A stretch of 64,000 nucleotides of DNA from Psychrobacter sp. Cmf 22.2. Its GTDB lineage: Bacteria; Pseudomonadota; Gammaproteobacteria; Pseudomonadales; Moraxellaceae. This document shows, in pieces, positions 46,856 to 56,011 of this stretch. The first letter of the stretch is position 1, and each line of letters begins with the position of its first letter. The stretch spans positions 310,001 through 374,000 of the forward strand of contig NZ_MRYA01000002.1 in assembly GCF_001921745.1 (NCBI RefSeq), read 5' to 3'. The notes under the pieces are model-generated. The model made no database searches, was not told where the DNA came from, and saw only the letters and a program-made list of their open reading frames with translations. The position numbers and the translations under genes were made by a program.

Positions 46856-46871
46856 TGGCACAAGCTTTGCA
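46856..46871 (+). promoter_or_regulatory. Sigma-54 promoter of glnA
   Basis: TGGCAC-N5-TTGCA with the invariant GG (46857-46858) and GC (46869-46870) correctly spaced. Predicted start near 46882, giving a leader of about 285 nt to glnA. The remainder of the 740-bp trpG-glnA gap (46427-47166) is AT-rich with no gene found. Confidence 0.8.
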
Positions 46872-47166
46872 CCCCTATATTTGTAACATGATGCTGGTAT
46901 AAATTTATATCCTATCATTCCTTATTGTAAGTTTAAGGTTAAAATCTAGCGGATAAGCTCCTTAAGATGTTATAACTGTCCAGCATTATTGAATAGATAT
47001 TGCTAAAATAGCGCCAGCATTGTATGAGCTTATGAGTGATAGAGGAGAATGGTTGAGCATTACTACCATCATAAATCTAAACCAACACTTAAATATAATA
47101 GTAAATGTCGCATCTTAGAATTGAACAATAAACGTAACAACATGACCACTATAAGGGAGACTATTC

Positions 47167-48576
47167 ATGTCCAATAAATTATTAGATCTTATCGAATCCT
47201 CAAATGCGAAATGGGTGGATTTTCGCTTTACCGATACTCGCGGTAAAGAGCAGCACATCAGCTTTCCAGCGCATAGCGTTGACGAAGAGGTGATGGAAGA
47301 TGGCAAAATGTTCGACGGCTCATCCATCGCAGGCTGGAAAGGTATCGAAGCGTCAGATATGATCTTGCGCCCTGATCCAGAGACCGCTTTTGTTGATCCG
47401 TTTTTTGATGCAGTGACTGTCGTTGTGACTTGCGATATTATTGAGCCCTCAACGCTACAAGGCTATGATCGCGATCCACGCTCTATCGCACGCCGCGCTG
47501 AAGAGTACTTAAAGTCGACTGGTATTGGTGACACCGCTTACTTCGGTCCTGAGCCTGAGTTTTTTGTTTTTGACGATGTAAAATGGTCGATTGAGATGTC
47601 AGGTGTGAGCCATAAAATTACCGCTGAAGAAGCGGCTTGGTCAACCAATGAGACGTACGAGTGGGGCAACATGGCGCATCGTCCACGCGTCAAAGGCGGC
47701 TATTTCCCAGTCCCACCAATCGATAGCTCGCATGATATGCGTTCTGTGATGTGTGAACGCATCGAAGAAATCGTTGGTGAAGGCCGCGTAGAAGTTCATC
47801 ATCATGAAGTGGCTTCTTGCCAGTCTGAGATTGGTGTTGCATTCAACACCATGGTACGTAAAGCGGATGAAGTTCAGCAGTTGAAATATGTTGTCCATAA
47901 CGTGGCGCACCAGTTTGGTAAAACAGCAACCTTTATGCCAAAACCAATCGTTGGTGACAATGGTTCAGGTATGCACGTTCATATGTCAATCTCAAAGGAC
48001 GGCGTAAACACATTCTCTGGTGATGAGTATGCTGGTCTGTCTGAGACAGCATTGTACTTTGTTGGTGGTATCATCAAGCACGCTCGTGCATTGAATGCAA
48101 TTACCAACCCATCAACGAACAGCTATAAGCGCCTTGTGCCGCATTACGAAGCACCTATCAAGCTTGCTTATTCAGCGTCTAACCGCTCAGCGTCTATTCG
48201 TATTCCGCACGTGAGCAGTCCAAAAGCGGTACGCGTCGAAGCACGCTTCCCTGATCCAGCGGCTAACCCATATCTAACTTTTGCCGCGCTACTAATGGCT
48301 GGTCTTGACGGTATTCAAAACAAGATGCACCCAGGCGATGCTGCTGACAAAAACTTGTATGATTTGCCGCCAGAAGAAGAAGCACAAATTCCAACAGTTG
48401 CAGAGAGCTTAGACGTGGCACTACAAGCTTTACGTGATGATCACGAGTTCTTATTAAAAGGCGATGTCTTCACTGAAGATATGCTTGAAGCGTTCATCGC
48501 GCTAAAAGAAGAGGAAGTGCAACGCGTTAATGTCACAGTGCATCCAGTAGAATTCGATCTGTATTACAGCTGCTAA
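47167..48576 (+). CDS. glnA: Glutamine synthetase, type I
   Basis: Dodecameric enzyme making glutamine from glutamate, ammonia and ATP. 469 residues, GSI-beta. [35 protein letters not shown] (ATP/metal), [17 protein letters not shown] and [20 protein letters not shown] are present. The adenylylation Tyr is in [10 protein letters not shown], so GlnE regulation is expected in addition to NtrC/sigma-54 control. Ribosome site AAGGGAGA. glnL/glnG (ntrB/ntrC) are not downstream. Confidence 0.98.
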   Translation: MSNKLLDLIESSNAKWVDFRFTDTRGKEQHISFPAHSVDEEVMEDGKMFDGSSIAGWKGIEASDMILRPDPETAFVDPFFDAVTVVVTCDIIEPSTLQGYDRDPRSIARRAEEYLKSTGIGDTAYFGPEPEFFVFDDVKWSIEMSGVSHKITAEEAAWSTNETYEWGNMAHRPRVKGGYFPVPPIDSSHDMRSVMCERIEEIVGEGRVEVHHHEVASCQSEIGVAFNTMVRKADEVQQLKYVVHNVAHQFGKTATFMPKPIVGDNGSGMHVHMSISKDGVNTFSGDEYAGLSETALYFVGGIIKHARALNAITNPSTNSYKRLVPHYEAPIKLAYSASNRSASIRIPHVSSPKAVRVEARFPDPAANPYLTFAALLMAGLDGIQNKMHPGDAADKNLYDLPPEEEAQIPTVAESLDVALQALRDDHEFLLKGDVFTEDMLEAFIALKEEEVQRVNVTVHPVEFDLYYSC

Positions 48577-48611
48577 TCTATCGTCAATACTTAATATGAG
48601 TTTTATAAAGG

Positions 48612-48638
48612 AGCCAGTCAAGTCAATCTTGACTGGCT
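48612..48638 (+). terminator. Intrinsic terminator after glnA
   Basis: A perfect 11-bp stem (48612-48622 with 48628-48638), 5-base loop and T-run. Confidence 0.9.
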
Positions 48639-48793
48639 TTTTTGGTTTGCGTAAACGGCGTTTTCTATTAAAGTGCAGTAAGAGCGGTAATATGAAACAT
48701 AGCGCTTTTATTAAATCGGTGCTGATTTAACAGCAAAAATCCCGCATAATGGTTTTATATATCAATAATAGACATATAGTAGGTTGGCACATT

Positions 48794-49603
48794 ATGACAC
48801 TAGTAACGAAACGGATTTTCTCAAAAAAGAGTTCTTCTAAAACTAGTTTAAGGATAGGGATGCTGTGCGGTATGGCTATGATTACGGCCATTTTGCCTAT
48901 ATCTATTGCAAACGCTACGCCGATCTATAAGGTAGTTGATGAGCAAACAGGACATGTGACCTTTACAGATCGTCCTCAAAGTTATGAGCAACAGACCGAT
49001 AAACAAGTCAGCCAAACTGATGTCGTGACCAATGTTACGGCTAATAATAATGCCAATAACCGCTCAGATACAAACTTCAAAGGTACGTCTGCAACATCTT
49101 CTCAGGCAGTTGCTCCCTTAGTCTTGCAGCAAGCGGCTTCTAATAGTACAAAATTTTCACAGATCAATTACCAGTTAACGATGTTAGAGCCAAGTGAGGC
49201 GCGTGCGTATAGGCGTCCTGCACAGAGTATCGATGTCAAACTAGAGCTTAGACCTGCTCTACAAGATGGCGATAGTGTCGGTATTTATTTAGATGGTAAC
49301 GAAGTGGCGCAAGGACTTAGTGTTTCAATTGCGACGGTAGATATTTTACCAGGGACGCATAGTATTCAAGCTATTATTAAAAACAAAGCAGGACGGACGC
49401 TCAGCCAAATTGAGCGCACTGTCTATGTGATTCAGAACACTGTAATTTTGCAAAATAAGAAGAAGGTTGCTATGCAAATGCTCGCTTATGAGCGCTTGCC
49501 GTGGCGTAAGAAGATGCTACTAAAACTGCGCCAAAAGGACAGTTATTTGCAAAAGGTAGAGAGCAGTCAACCTGTTACCAATGATGCCTTTACCAAGAGA
49601 TAG
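48794..49603 (+). CDS. DUF4124-domain secreted protein
   Basis: A 269-residue protein of unknown function. A signal peptide runs to about residue 43 (GMLCGMAMITAILPISIANA) and the DUF4124 motif TPIYKVVDEQTGHVTFTDRP follows directly. Then comes a Gln/Asn/Thr-rich linker and an Ig-like beta domain (SIDVKLELRPALQDGDSVGI, then LDGNEVAQG, GTHSIQAIIKNKAG). The C-terminus is basic. DUF4124 genes next to glnA are common in gammaproteobacteria. An earlier in-frame ATG (48749) exists; I prefer the later one because the signal peptide then starts near the N-terminus. Ribosome site is weak. Confidence 0.85.
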   Translation: MTLVTKRIFSKKSSSKTSLRIGMLCGMAMITAILPISIANATPIYKVVDEQTGHVTFTDRPQSYEQQTDKQVSQTDVVTNVTANNNANNRSDTNFKGTSATSSQAVAPLVLQQAASNSTKFSQINYQLTMLEPSEARAYRRPAQSIDVKLELRPALQDGDSVGIYLDGNEVAQGLSVSIATVDILPGTHSIQAIIKNKAGRTLSQIERTVYVIQNTVILQNKKKVAMQMLAYERLPWRKKMLLKLRQKDSYLQKVESSQPVTNDAFTKR

Positions 49604-49650
49604 GAATGTTCAACAGACCCTAAACTATTTGGTTTTTAGAACTTTGAAAA

Positions 49651-49682
49651 AGGGGCAGTCACTGTGATAAGTGACTGCCCCT
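49651..49682. terminator. Bidirectional terminator
   Basis: A perfect 12-bp stem (49651-49662 with 49671-49682) with A/T flanks, between the convergent DUF4124 and SIMPL genes. Confidence 0.9.
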
Positions 49683-49738
49683 AGTTTTTATTTAATGGAT
49701 TATTTTTAATTAACTGACACTAAATGAGCTTAACCCAA

Positions 49739-50455
49739 TTATTTAGTAAGCTCAATGGTGCCATTTGCTGTCACAGAAATAGTGCTATTACCTGACTCAA
49801 AGTTTTGACTTGGTACTGAGGCATCTGCAGCTTCCGCTCTCACACGCATGCCACTATACATTGGACGAGGATAATTGTTTCCCGTATTCAGATTGACATT
49901 GACCACACGATAGCCGCGAGCATCCCAAGCGCGTGTTAGGTTTTTAGCTTGATTTTGAAAGGCTCGAGAAGCATCGGTCATCAGTTTTTGCTCTAGCGCA
50001 TCTTTTTTAGTCTCAGACACGCCAAAACTTAGGTTATCCATGACTAAAGTTTCTTGCAAATCTGCAATAAGCTGGCTAGTCGCCGTGAAGTCGGTACTTT
50101 TTAGGTCGATACTCGCTTGTCCTGTCCAGCCGATGATTTTATCGTTTTTATCATAACGAGGGTAGGTGCGCTGCTGGCCTGTACTGACCGTCACACTAGG
50201 ATAGCGTTTAGCAATTTTCATAGCATTATTGATTGAAGTATTGAGGGTCGTCGCTAGTGTTTTGGCGTTGGTTGCCTGCGCCTTTTTATACATACTAGCG
50301 CGCACTTCATCGTTTTGTATCTCTTCTTTGACTTCTGTTTGGAAGGTAAGTTGGTTATAGCCTGTGGGTTCTGCGTGTGCGCCGCTCATCATAGCGGTTA
50401 GTAGGCAAGCGGTTCCTGTGGTTAAAGCCATCTTATTAAGCAAAGTGGTTTTCAT
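49739..50455 (-). CDS. SIMPL-domain periplasmic protein (DUF541)
   Basis: A 238-residue exported protein. Signal peptide 1-28 (ending GAHA). The SIMPL/DUF541 domain (BP26/OMP28 fold) shows NQLTFQTEVKEEIQNDEVRA, YPRYDKNDKIIGWTGQASID and the C-terminal strand NSTISVTANGTIELTK. Members form channel-like oligomers in the periplasm; a role in oxidative or envelope stress has been proposed for some. Function here unknown. Single gene. Confidence 0.88.
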   Translation of the reverse strand: MKTTLLNKMALTTGTACLLTAMMSGAHAEPTGYNQLTFQTEVKEEIQNDEVRASMYKKAQATNAKTLATTLNTSINNAMKIAKRYPSVTVSTGQQRTYPRYDKNDKIIGWTGQASIDLKSTDFTATSQLIADLQETLVMDNLSFGVSETKKDALEQKLMTDASRAFQNQAKNLTRAWDARGYRVVNVNLNTGNNYPRPMYSGMRVRAEAADASVPSQNFESGNSTISVTANGTIELTK

Positions 50456-50771
50456 AATAATCTCCTAAGTAAAGTGGATAACATTGACATATATCACCTT
50501 TAAATAAAGGCTTTTGTTTATGACTTGGGTGAGTCACTAATCTAATCGCTGCTTATCTAAACGAACTAAAAATAGATAATTTTGATTAAATATTGTCAAA
50601 ATGAGAATATACCTAAAAAGCTATCAGTCTGTATTTTGTTTTATTAAAGAATAACTGGTCTTTTTAGCGTCACTAATTAAAATAGCAAAATTTAGACGAG
50701 TCCTTGTAAAGATTTTGTCACTAAACCTCGCAGTTAATCATACTGCGTAATAAGAGGTTTTAAGATAGGGG
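50456..50771. other. Intergenic region upstream of SIMPL gene and 4.5S RNA gene
   Basis: AT-rich, no gene. A two-part stem-loop lies at 50723-50760: AAACCTC (50723-50729) pairs with GAGGTTT (50754-50760), and inside it GCAGT (50730-50734) pairs with ACTGC (50742-50746), leaving a 7-base bulge. It ends just before the ffs promoter. It could be a binding site or processing signal. Confidence 0.5.
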
Positions 50772-50799
50772 TTGTAATACTAAAAAATTCTTGTATAAT
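50772..50799 (+). promoter_or_regulatory. Promoter of the 4.5S RNA gene
   Basis: TTGTAA (50772-50777), 16-bp spacer, perfect TATAAT (50794-50799). Start predicted near 50806. Confidence 0.8.
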
Positions 50800-50805
50800 C
50801 TTCTC

Positions 50806-50915
<110 letters not shown>

Positions 50916-50980
50916 TTTTTTTTGCCTGTAATTTGAGTAAAATGCCCAAAGCGTGCTAAAAAACGCTAGCAAATTTAGTA

Positions 50981-51007
50981 AGCCCTTCATTGTAAAGGGC
51001 TTTTTTT
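50981..51007 (+). terminator. Second terminator after ffs
   Basis: A 7-bp stem AGCCCTT/AAGGGCT (50981-50987 with 50995-51001) followed by seven T. It gives back-up termination between ffs and lemA. Confidence 0.8.
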
Positions 51008-51118
51008 GTGCCTGCATTTCGTCTGATTCTAGCGTTTCATTGATTAAGATAGGTTAAGATATAGTATATAAAAATTTATCAAAACTGATATAAGTATGGA
51101 ATGCTTTGAGGCTTATTT

Positions 51119-51715
51119 ATGAAAACACTGGTTTGGCTATTTATTATTATTTTGGTGCTGATTGTTGTTTTTGGCGTGTCGATATTCAACAAGTTGGTGC
51201 GGGCGCGCAACCAAGCGAAGAATGGCTTTGCACAGATAGATGTGCAGCTAAAGCGCCGTCATGATCTGATTCCAAACTTAGTAGAGGTTGCCAAGCGTTA
51301 TTTGACCCATGAAGAAGAAACGCTAACTCGCGTGATTAGTGCGCGGAATCATGCCCAAAGCCTACAAGACTCTAGTAAGCATCAACCAGACTCGCTTGAG
51401 CATATGGCGCTATTTGCCAAAGCAGAAAGTATGCTGTCCAAAGCATTGGGGCAATTCTCAGCTGTGGTGGAAGCGTATCCTGAGTTAAAAGCGGACAGTA
51501 TGATTAAAGAGCTGATGGATGAGCTGACCAATACAGAGAACCGTATAGGCTTTGCCCGTCAGCATTATAATGATAGCGTGATGTTTTACAATAATGACCG
51601 CGAAGTGTTCCCAAATAACCTTGTCAGTAGTACTTTTAGTTTTCGTCCGCTCAGTCCTTTAGTGTTTGAAGATAGAAAGGCCATTGCTAAAGCACCTGTC
51701 GTCAATATGGGCTGA
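51119..51715 (+). CDS. LemA family protein
   Basis: A 198-residue membrane-anchored protein: one N-terminal helix (LVWLFIIILVLIVVFGVSIF), then a long helical-bundle domain with KLVRARNQAKNGFAQIDVQL and KRRHDLIPNLVEVAKRYL, the LemA signature, and a second helix pair LTNTENRIGFARQHYNDSVM. Function is unknown; LemA proteins co-occur with M48 or TPM-domain proteins, as here, where the peptidase gene starts 50 bp downstream. Confidence 0.93.
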   Translation: MKTLVWLFIIILVLIVVFGVSIFNKLVRARNQAKNGFAQIDVQLKRRHDLIPNLVEVAKRYLTHEEETLTRVISARNHAQSLQDSSKHQPDSLEHMALFAKAESMLSKALGQFSAVVEAYPELKADSMIKELMDELTNTENRIGFARQHYNDSVMFYNNDREVFPNNLVSSTFSFRPLSPLVFEDRKAIAKAPVVNMG

Positions 51716-51765
51716 TGTTTCATTATATTCAGATGCGTTTAGCTATCTTTAAGTCAGGCATATAG

Positions 51766-54700
51766 ATGGATTTTTTTGGTGAACAGCGGACACGTACTCA
51801 GCGCAGCCTGTGGCTCTACGGGCTGTTTTTTCTTATCGTATTTGCACATATAGTAGTGGCGCTTGGGGTAATGACGCTGCTGCTTACCCTATTTACTGGT
51901 GGTGTGTATTATTGGGCACTGGTACTGGTCATTGTTTGGACGTTGGCTAGCTTTATTGGTGGTAGCTTTTTAGAGTATCGCCGTTTAAAGACTGGTGGTC
52001 GTGCTATTGCCCAGCGCGTGGGTGCCGTGCGTTTGTTTATCGATAACAGTCAGGACGCTTGGGAGCACAGCCACGGAGTCGCCCATCAGCACGAATCTGT
52101 TTCAAAGGTTCGTTTTAGTGCTCGTCATATAGCGGTACGTAATGAGCGTGATTTTCCGCCTGTCTATCGGCGTTATTATGAGATTGCCCAGCAGTTGGCT
52201 ATTGCTTCTGGTCTAAGTATGCCAATTCTTTATGTGCTGCCTGATGAGCAAGGCATCAATGGCTTTGTCGCGGGTCGTCATAGTCAGGATATGGTGTTAG
52301 TCGTCACCCAAGGTGCACTTGATAAGCTTTCTGATGAGGGGTTATATGGGCTGATAGGTCATGAATATGGTCATATCCTGCATGGTGATGCGACGTTCAA
52401 TTTGCAGCTGATGGTGGTACTGGCAGGCTTGCAGATAGTCTATGACTGGAGCGATCCTATCAGTAATAACGCCTCTAGCTATAGGCGGCAGCAGAGTTAT
52501 TTCGATAGCTCGATTGATAGCTCTTTTAATAGTGCTGTTAATCGAGACACGCCTTTGTCACAAAGCGCAATCGATAGTCGTGCACGCAGCACTGAGGCGC
52601 AAACAGCAAGCTTTACAAGCCATAGCGATTGGGTAGCATACTGGCAATCTCAATCGCACAGACAGTCACAGAGCCAGCAGTCATCAGCAAAGAGTCAGTC
52701 ACGATGGCTAGAGAATAGACCTGTGATTGATCGGCAAGCACCGCGCAGTGTTTGGACATTGTTGTTACATGGGTTGAGTTTTTCGAGTATGGCAAGTGCG
52801 CAGCTGATTAAGCATAGCTTTAACCGTCAGCGTGAATTGCTCGCTGATGCGACCAGCGTGCAGCTGACACGCTCGCCTGCAATTATCGAAACTTTAAAAG
52901 CCATTCATCAAGATTCGCTTGGTTCGCGTCTATCAAATATCGCTGATATCAACGGGCTGAGTCATTTCTTTTTTGCCAGTAGTGGGGCGGACTTAGGTGA
53001 TGTTTCGTGGTTTGCTACGCATCCTAGCTTAAGCGAGCGCATGAGTGCCATTAATGCCAATGCTTATCATGACTTTGCCGTTCAGGTCGCAAGAGAGAAG
53101 CGCATAAACCAGCAAAAAATAAAAGAGATATATGAGCAGCGTCGCCTTGGTGATTGGGGAGCAATAAAAGAAAATAGCCTAAGCAATAACCAAGAAGCAA
53201 TCACACCCCAATCTTATATATCCAAAGCTCAATCAACATGTGTTAATCATGTTGTTGATAATAATTTCATCGAAAATCCTAATGATATGACTGACAATGA
53301 AGTTTCAGCTTTTTCTGCGAATGAACCTAGCAGTAAATTGGAAACAGATGTAGGTCTTGAGTTTGTCATAGAGGAAGATTTGGTTGTTGATGGGCGTTTG
53401 CAGGTACAGGCAGAAGATATTGGTACTTATCAGCTGTTAAAACCATGGATGGCAAAACCTGACAGCGATTTGCCATCAGCAGCTTTGATTAGTATTGACG
53501 ATATAAATAAAGTGACACTACCACAGCATGTGCTCAATCACAGTCATCACCCATTAGGAACGCAGGCATTAATAGAAGCCATCATGCTGTGCCATCAAGG
53601 ACAGGCAATATCTACGACTGGCATGTATGATTTAAAAGATATTTGGATTGGGCTTCCAAACGATAGGATATTTGCTGCTGACACTAATGCTGATATCAAT
53701 ACTAAGATGAAGCCTGGTACTTTCAGTAACCCTCAAGTTTTAGCGCATACGCTAGACCATAAATTGTTAGAGCTAATTGCAAATCTTGATAGACGTTTAG
53801 ACAGTGCTTTGATGGCATTCGCTATCAAGCAACTCAGCCAGTATGATCTATCAGAAAGCACCATTAATCAATTACGTCTAAAAAGCGAAACCAGTCATAG
53901 TAACCAAGCACATCAACACTATGTAAAGCAGCAAAAATGTCGTACGATGCTGTTGCGCTATCAACAAGGCATGCTTGAGTTGTTTGGAAAACAGCTATCA
54001 GCTGATCTGACCAAAAGTTTTTCTGATAACCTATCAGATGAAAAAGATTTAATGGGTAATGTTCAGTCAGTACCGACTCATTTAAAAAGTGCTTCAATAT
54101 CAATTTTAGCGCAGCAAGCTTCACCAATCCTATCGTTATGGCAAGCACTGCATTTACAGCAATTACTGCCGATATTTTCCGAAATTTTAAACGATAATGA
54201 TGGAGACACACAGGCTGAATGGCAACCGCTATTACAGAGGGATGTGAGTGATATATGTGCTCAGCTTGATCCTTCAGGTCAGGTATTTAATGGCCTTAAT
54301 TTGGCTAAGAGAGCCATAGTGACGTTGCTTGCATACCGGCTATCGAAAGATGTCAAAGGTCAGATGATATCGCCGTCACATAGCTCAGTACATGTGTCAG
54401 GGCTCGGCTATAATAACGACAGCGTTGCGCATTATATCGTCGATTTGCGCCGCCATGCGCGCTTGATTGATATTGATTTAACCATGATCAGTGATGCCAA
54501 CTTGCAGTGGTTATTATTAACTGCCCAAAGTCTAAATAGTGTTCAACTGCTGGCTATTATTAATGCTGTGCCTGCCCATCCTGCATCTATTGCTACGGAC
54601 TCTATAATAGAGGATCAGGGGAAAGAGAATTATCCAGAGAGACAACAGGAAAGCCGTCAAATAGACTATAATGAGTATCGACAATGGCTAAGTACATTGC

Positions 54701-54798
54701 ATACCGTCATGTTACACGATACGATAATCAGTCAGGATGAATACGACTGCTTGATGGTACTCGCAGAGCGATGGCTAGGCGTTCGCGAGCTTTTTTGA
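51766..54798 (+). CDS. M48 family metallopeptidase with very long C-terminal extension
   Basis: A 1010-residue protein. Two or three membrane helices at about 14-70. The M48 zinc peptidase follows: LIGHEYGHILHGD with the HExxH at 199-203 and the third zinc ligand E357 in NRQRELLADA, then HPSLSERMSAIN, as in HtpX and LemA-linked M48 peptidases. A polar Ser/Gln insert (about 235-325) interrupts the catalytic domain. From about 470 to 1010 is an extension with no recognised domain: acidic linker to about 560, then a mostly helical region with a final EYRQWLSTLHTVMLHDTIIS. Base composition does not change. LemA-M48 pairs are known; a C-terminal region this long is uncommon. Confidence 0.85.
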   Translation: MDFFGEQRTRTQRSLWLYGLFFLIVFAHIVVALGVMTLLLTLFTGGVYYWALVLVIVWTLASFIGGSFLEYRRLKTGGRAIAQRVGAVRLFIDNSQDAWEHSHGVAHQHESVSKVRFSARHIAVRNERDFPPVYRRYYEIAQQLAIASGLSMPILYVLPDEQGINGFVAGRHSQDMVLVVTQGALDKLSDEGLYGLIGHEYGHILHGDATFNLQLMVVLAGLQIVYDWSDPISNNASSYRRQQSYFDSSIDSSFNSAVNRDTPLSQSAIDSRARSTEAQTASFTSHSDWVAYWQSQSHRQSQSQQSSAKSQSRWLENRPVIDRQAPRSVWTLLLHGLSFSSMASAQLIKHSFNRQRELLADATSVQLTRSPAIIETLKAIHQDSLGSRLSNIADINGLSHFFFASSGADLGDVSWFATHPSLSERMSAINANAYHDFAVQVAREKRINQQKIKEIYEQRRLGDWGAIKENSLSNNQEAITPQSYISKAQSTCVNHVVDNNFIENPNDMTDNEVSAFSANEPSSKLETDVGLEFVIEEDLVVDGRLQVQAEDIGTYQLLKPWMAKPDSDLPSAALISIDDINKVTLPQHVLNHSHHPLGTQALIEAIMLCHQGQAISTTGMYDLKDIWIGLPNDRIFAADTNADINTKMKPGTFSNPQVLAHTLDHKLLELIANLDRRLDSALMAFAIKQLSQYDLSESTINQLRLKSETSHSNQAHQHYVKQQKCRTMLLRYQQGMLELFGKQLSADLTKSFSDNLSDEKDLMGNVQSVPTHLKSASISILAQQASPILSLWQALHLQQLLPIFSEILNDNDGDTQAEWQPLLQRDVSDICAQLDPSGQVFNGLNLAKRAIVTLLAYRLSKDVKGQMISPSHSSVHVSGLGYNNDSVAHYIVDLRRHARLIDIDLTMISDANLQWLLLTAQSLNSVQLLAIINAVPAHPASIATDSIIEDQGKENYPERQQESRQIDYNEYRQWLSTLHTVMLHDTIISQDEYDCLMVLAERWLGVRELF

Positions 54799-54921
54799 AT
54801 GCAGTTTAGTTGACACCTCAGAAGTCATTCAGCAGCTATGATGAATACTTTGGTTAAGCTGTCAAACTGATCAGCACATCTTTAAATGATTCAAACAAAA
54901 TGAGCAAGGTAATAGAGACAC

Positions 54922-55842
54922 ATGAGTGATATCCAAGAACCGCTAATTGTATTGCAGCGCCGTATGCAGCAGCGCCAAATCCTAGCGATGATGGGTATTG
55001 AGCAATGGGTACAGCCGAATTCAGCGACGCTCAATATTACGGATATTGAGGCGGCTGAAAGTCAATTTGACTTATCTAATCAAAGCGCCTCTAACCAAAA
55101 TATTGCACAACCAAGCGTTGAAGCAGAAGTCGTGGCGCGTTTAAATAATAACTCTTTAGACAATGAATCAGCAGACTCTATACTGGATACAGAAAATACG
55201 CCTGCTAGCGATTATGGTGATATTCAGAGTTATAATGACGTTCAAGATATTAACGAGCATGCCAATGAGCAAAGCCCAGTAAGCTATAGTTTTGACAGTA
55301 CGACAAGCCATGCATCGAACTCTCCAAGCAATAGCGACTCTCAAGATAGCTTGCAACAAATACCACAAAACGTTGAGCAAGCGGTTGCCCCTTTAATAGA
55401 CACCGTAACAACGACAGCCACTCCATCTATCAATCAGAATAATATTGCCGAAACCAATAATGATAATAGCCTTAAAAAGGTAGCACCATTTGATCTACAA
55501 GGTGGTCGCTATGGCGATTGGGTAATTCTGGTTGATATCCAAGCACTCAACAATGACAGCGAAAAGCTATGGCAAAATATCACGCAAGCATTGTCAATCA
55601 CTTGCGAGACAACCTCATTTCCGATATGTGAGGGTATGGATACTGCCGAGCTTGCCAATGCTAGCCTTGCTGGATATGTGTTTAAGATTGGGCGCACTGA
55701 AGAAATAAAAGTAATGTCACTAACCGCACTGCCTGAAGGTCTTCACCATCCTAAACTTACTGCAGTACCCACCTTGGATGAGATGCTCGCTGATAGTAAC
55801 CTAAAGCTTCAATTGTGGAAGCTGCTGTCGAGTCAGAGTTAA
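54922..55842 (+). CDS. Candidate DNA polymerase III psi subunit (HolD-like)
   Basis: A 306-residue protein with three parts. Residues 8-36 (LQRRMQQRQILAMMGIEQWV) match the N-terminal pattern of HolD ('R...L..LGI..W'). Residues 45-190 are Ser/Asn/Gln-rich and disordered. The C-terminal domain has WVILVDIQALNNDSEKLW, AGYVFKIGRTEEI and TLDEMLADSNLKLQLWKLL, which parallels HolD's strand order and its end 'L..L..N...R..LW'. Psi links tau/gamma to chi and SSB. E. coli HolD is 137 residues without the linker. The call is by motif order only; alternative: lineage-specific protein of unknown function. No rimI next door; serC follows. Confidence 0.55.
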   Translation: MSDIQEPLIVLQRRMQQRQILAMMGIEQWVQPNSATLNITDIEAAESQFDLSNQSASNQNIAQPSVEAEVVARLNNNSLDNESADSILDTENTPASDYGDIQSYNDVQDINEHANEQSPVSYSFDSTTSHASNSPSNSDSQDSLQQIPQNVEQAVAPLIDTVTTTATPSINQNNIAETNNDNSLKKVAPFDLQGGRYGDWVILVDIQALNNDSEKLWQNITQALSITCETTSFPICEGMDTAELANASLAGYVFKIGRTEEIKVMSLTALPEGLHHPKLTAVPTLDEMLADSNLKLQLWKLLSSQS

Positions 55843-56011
55843 AGGCTGATGGCTTGCTGCAATAGCTATTGAACATAGCGATTAAGAATAAAATAGAGAT
55901 AAGACTTACCTTAAGGGGTTTTAAAGCTGCAGTTCGAAAACTTGGCTTTTAGAACTTAGCTATTAAAACTTACATAACCACGATGACTTCATCATATTTA
56001 GGATATTGATT

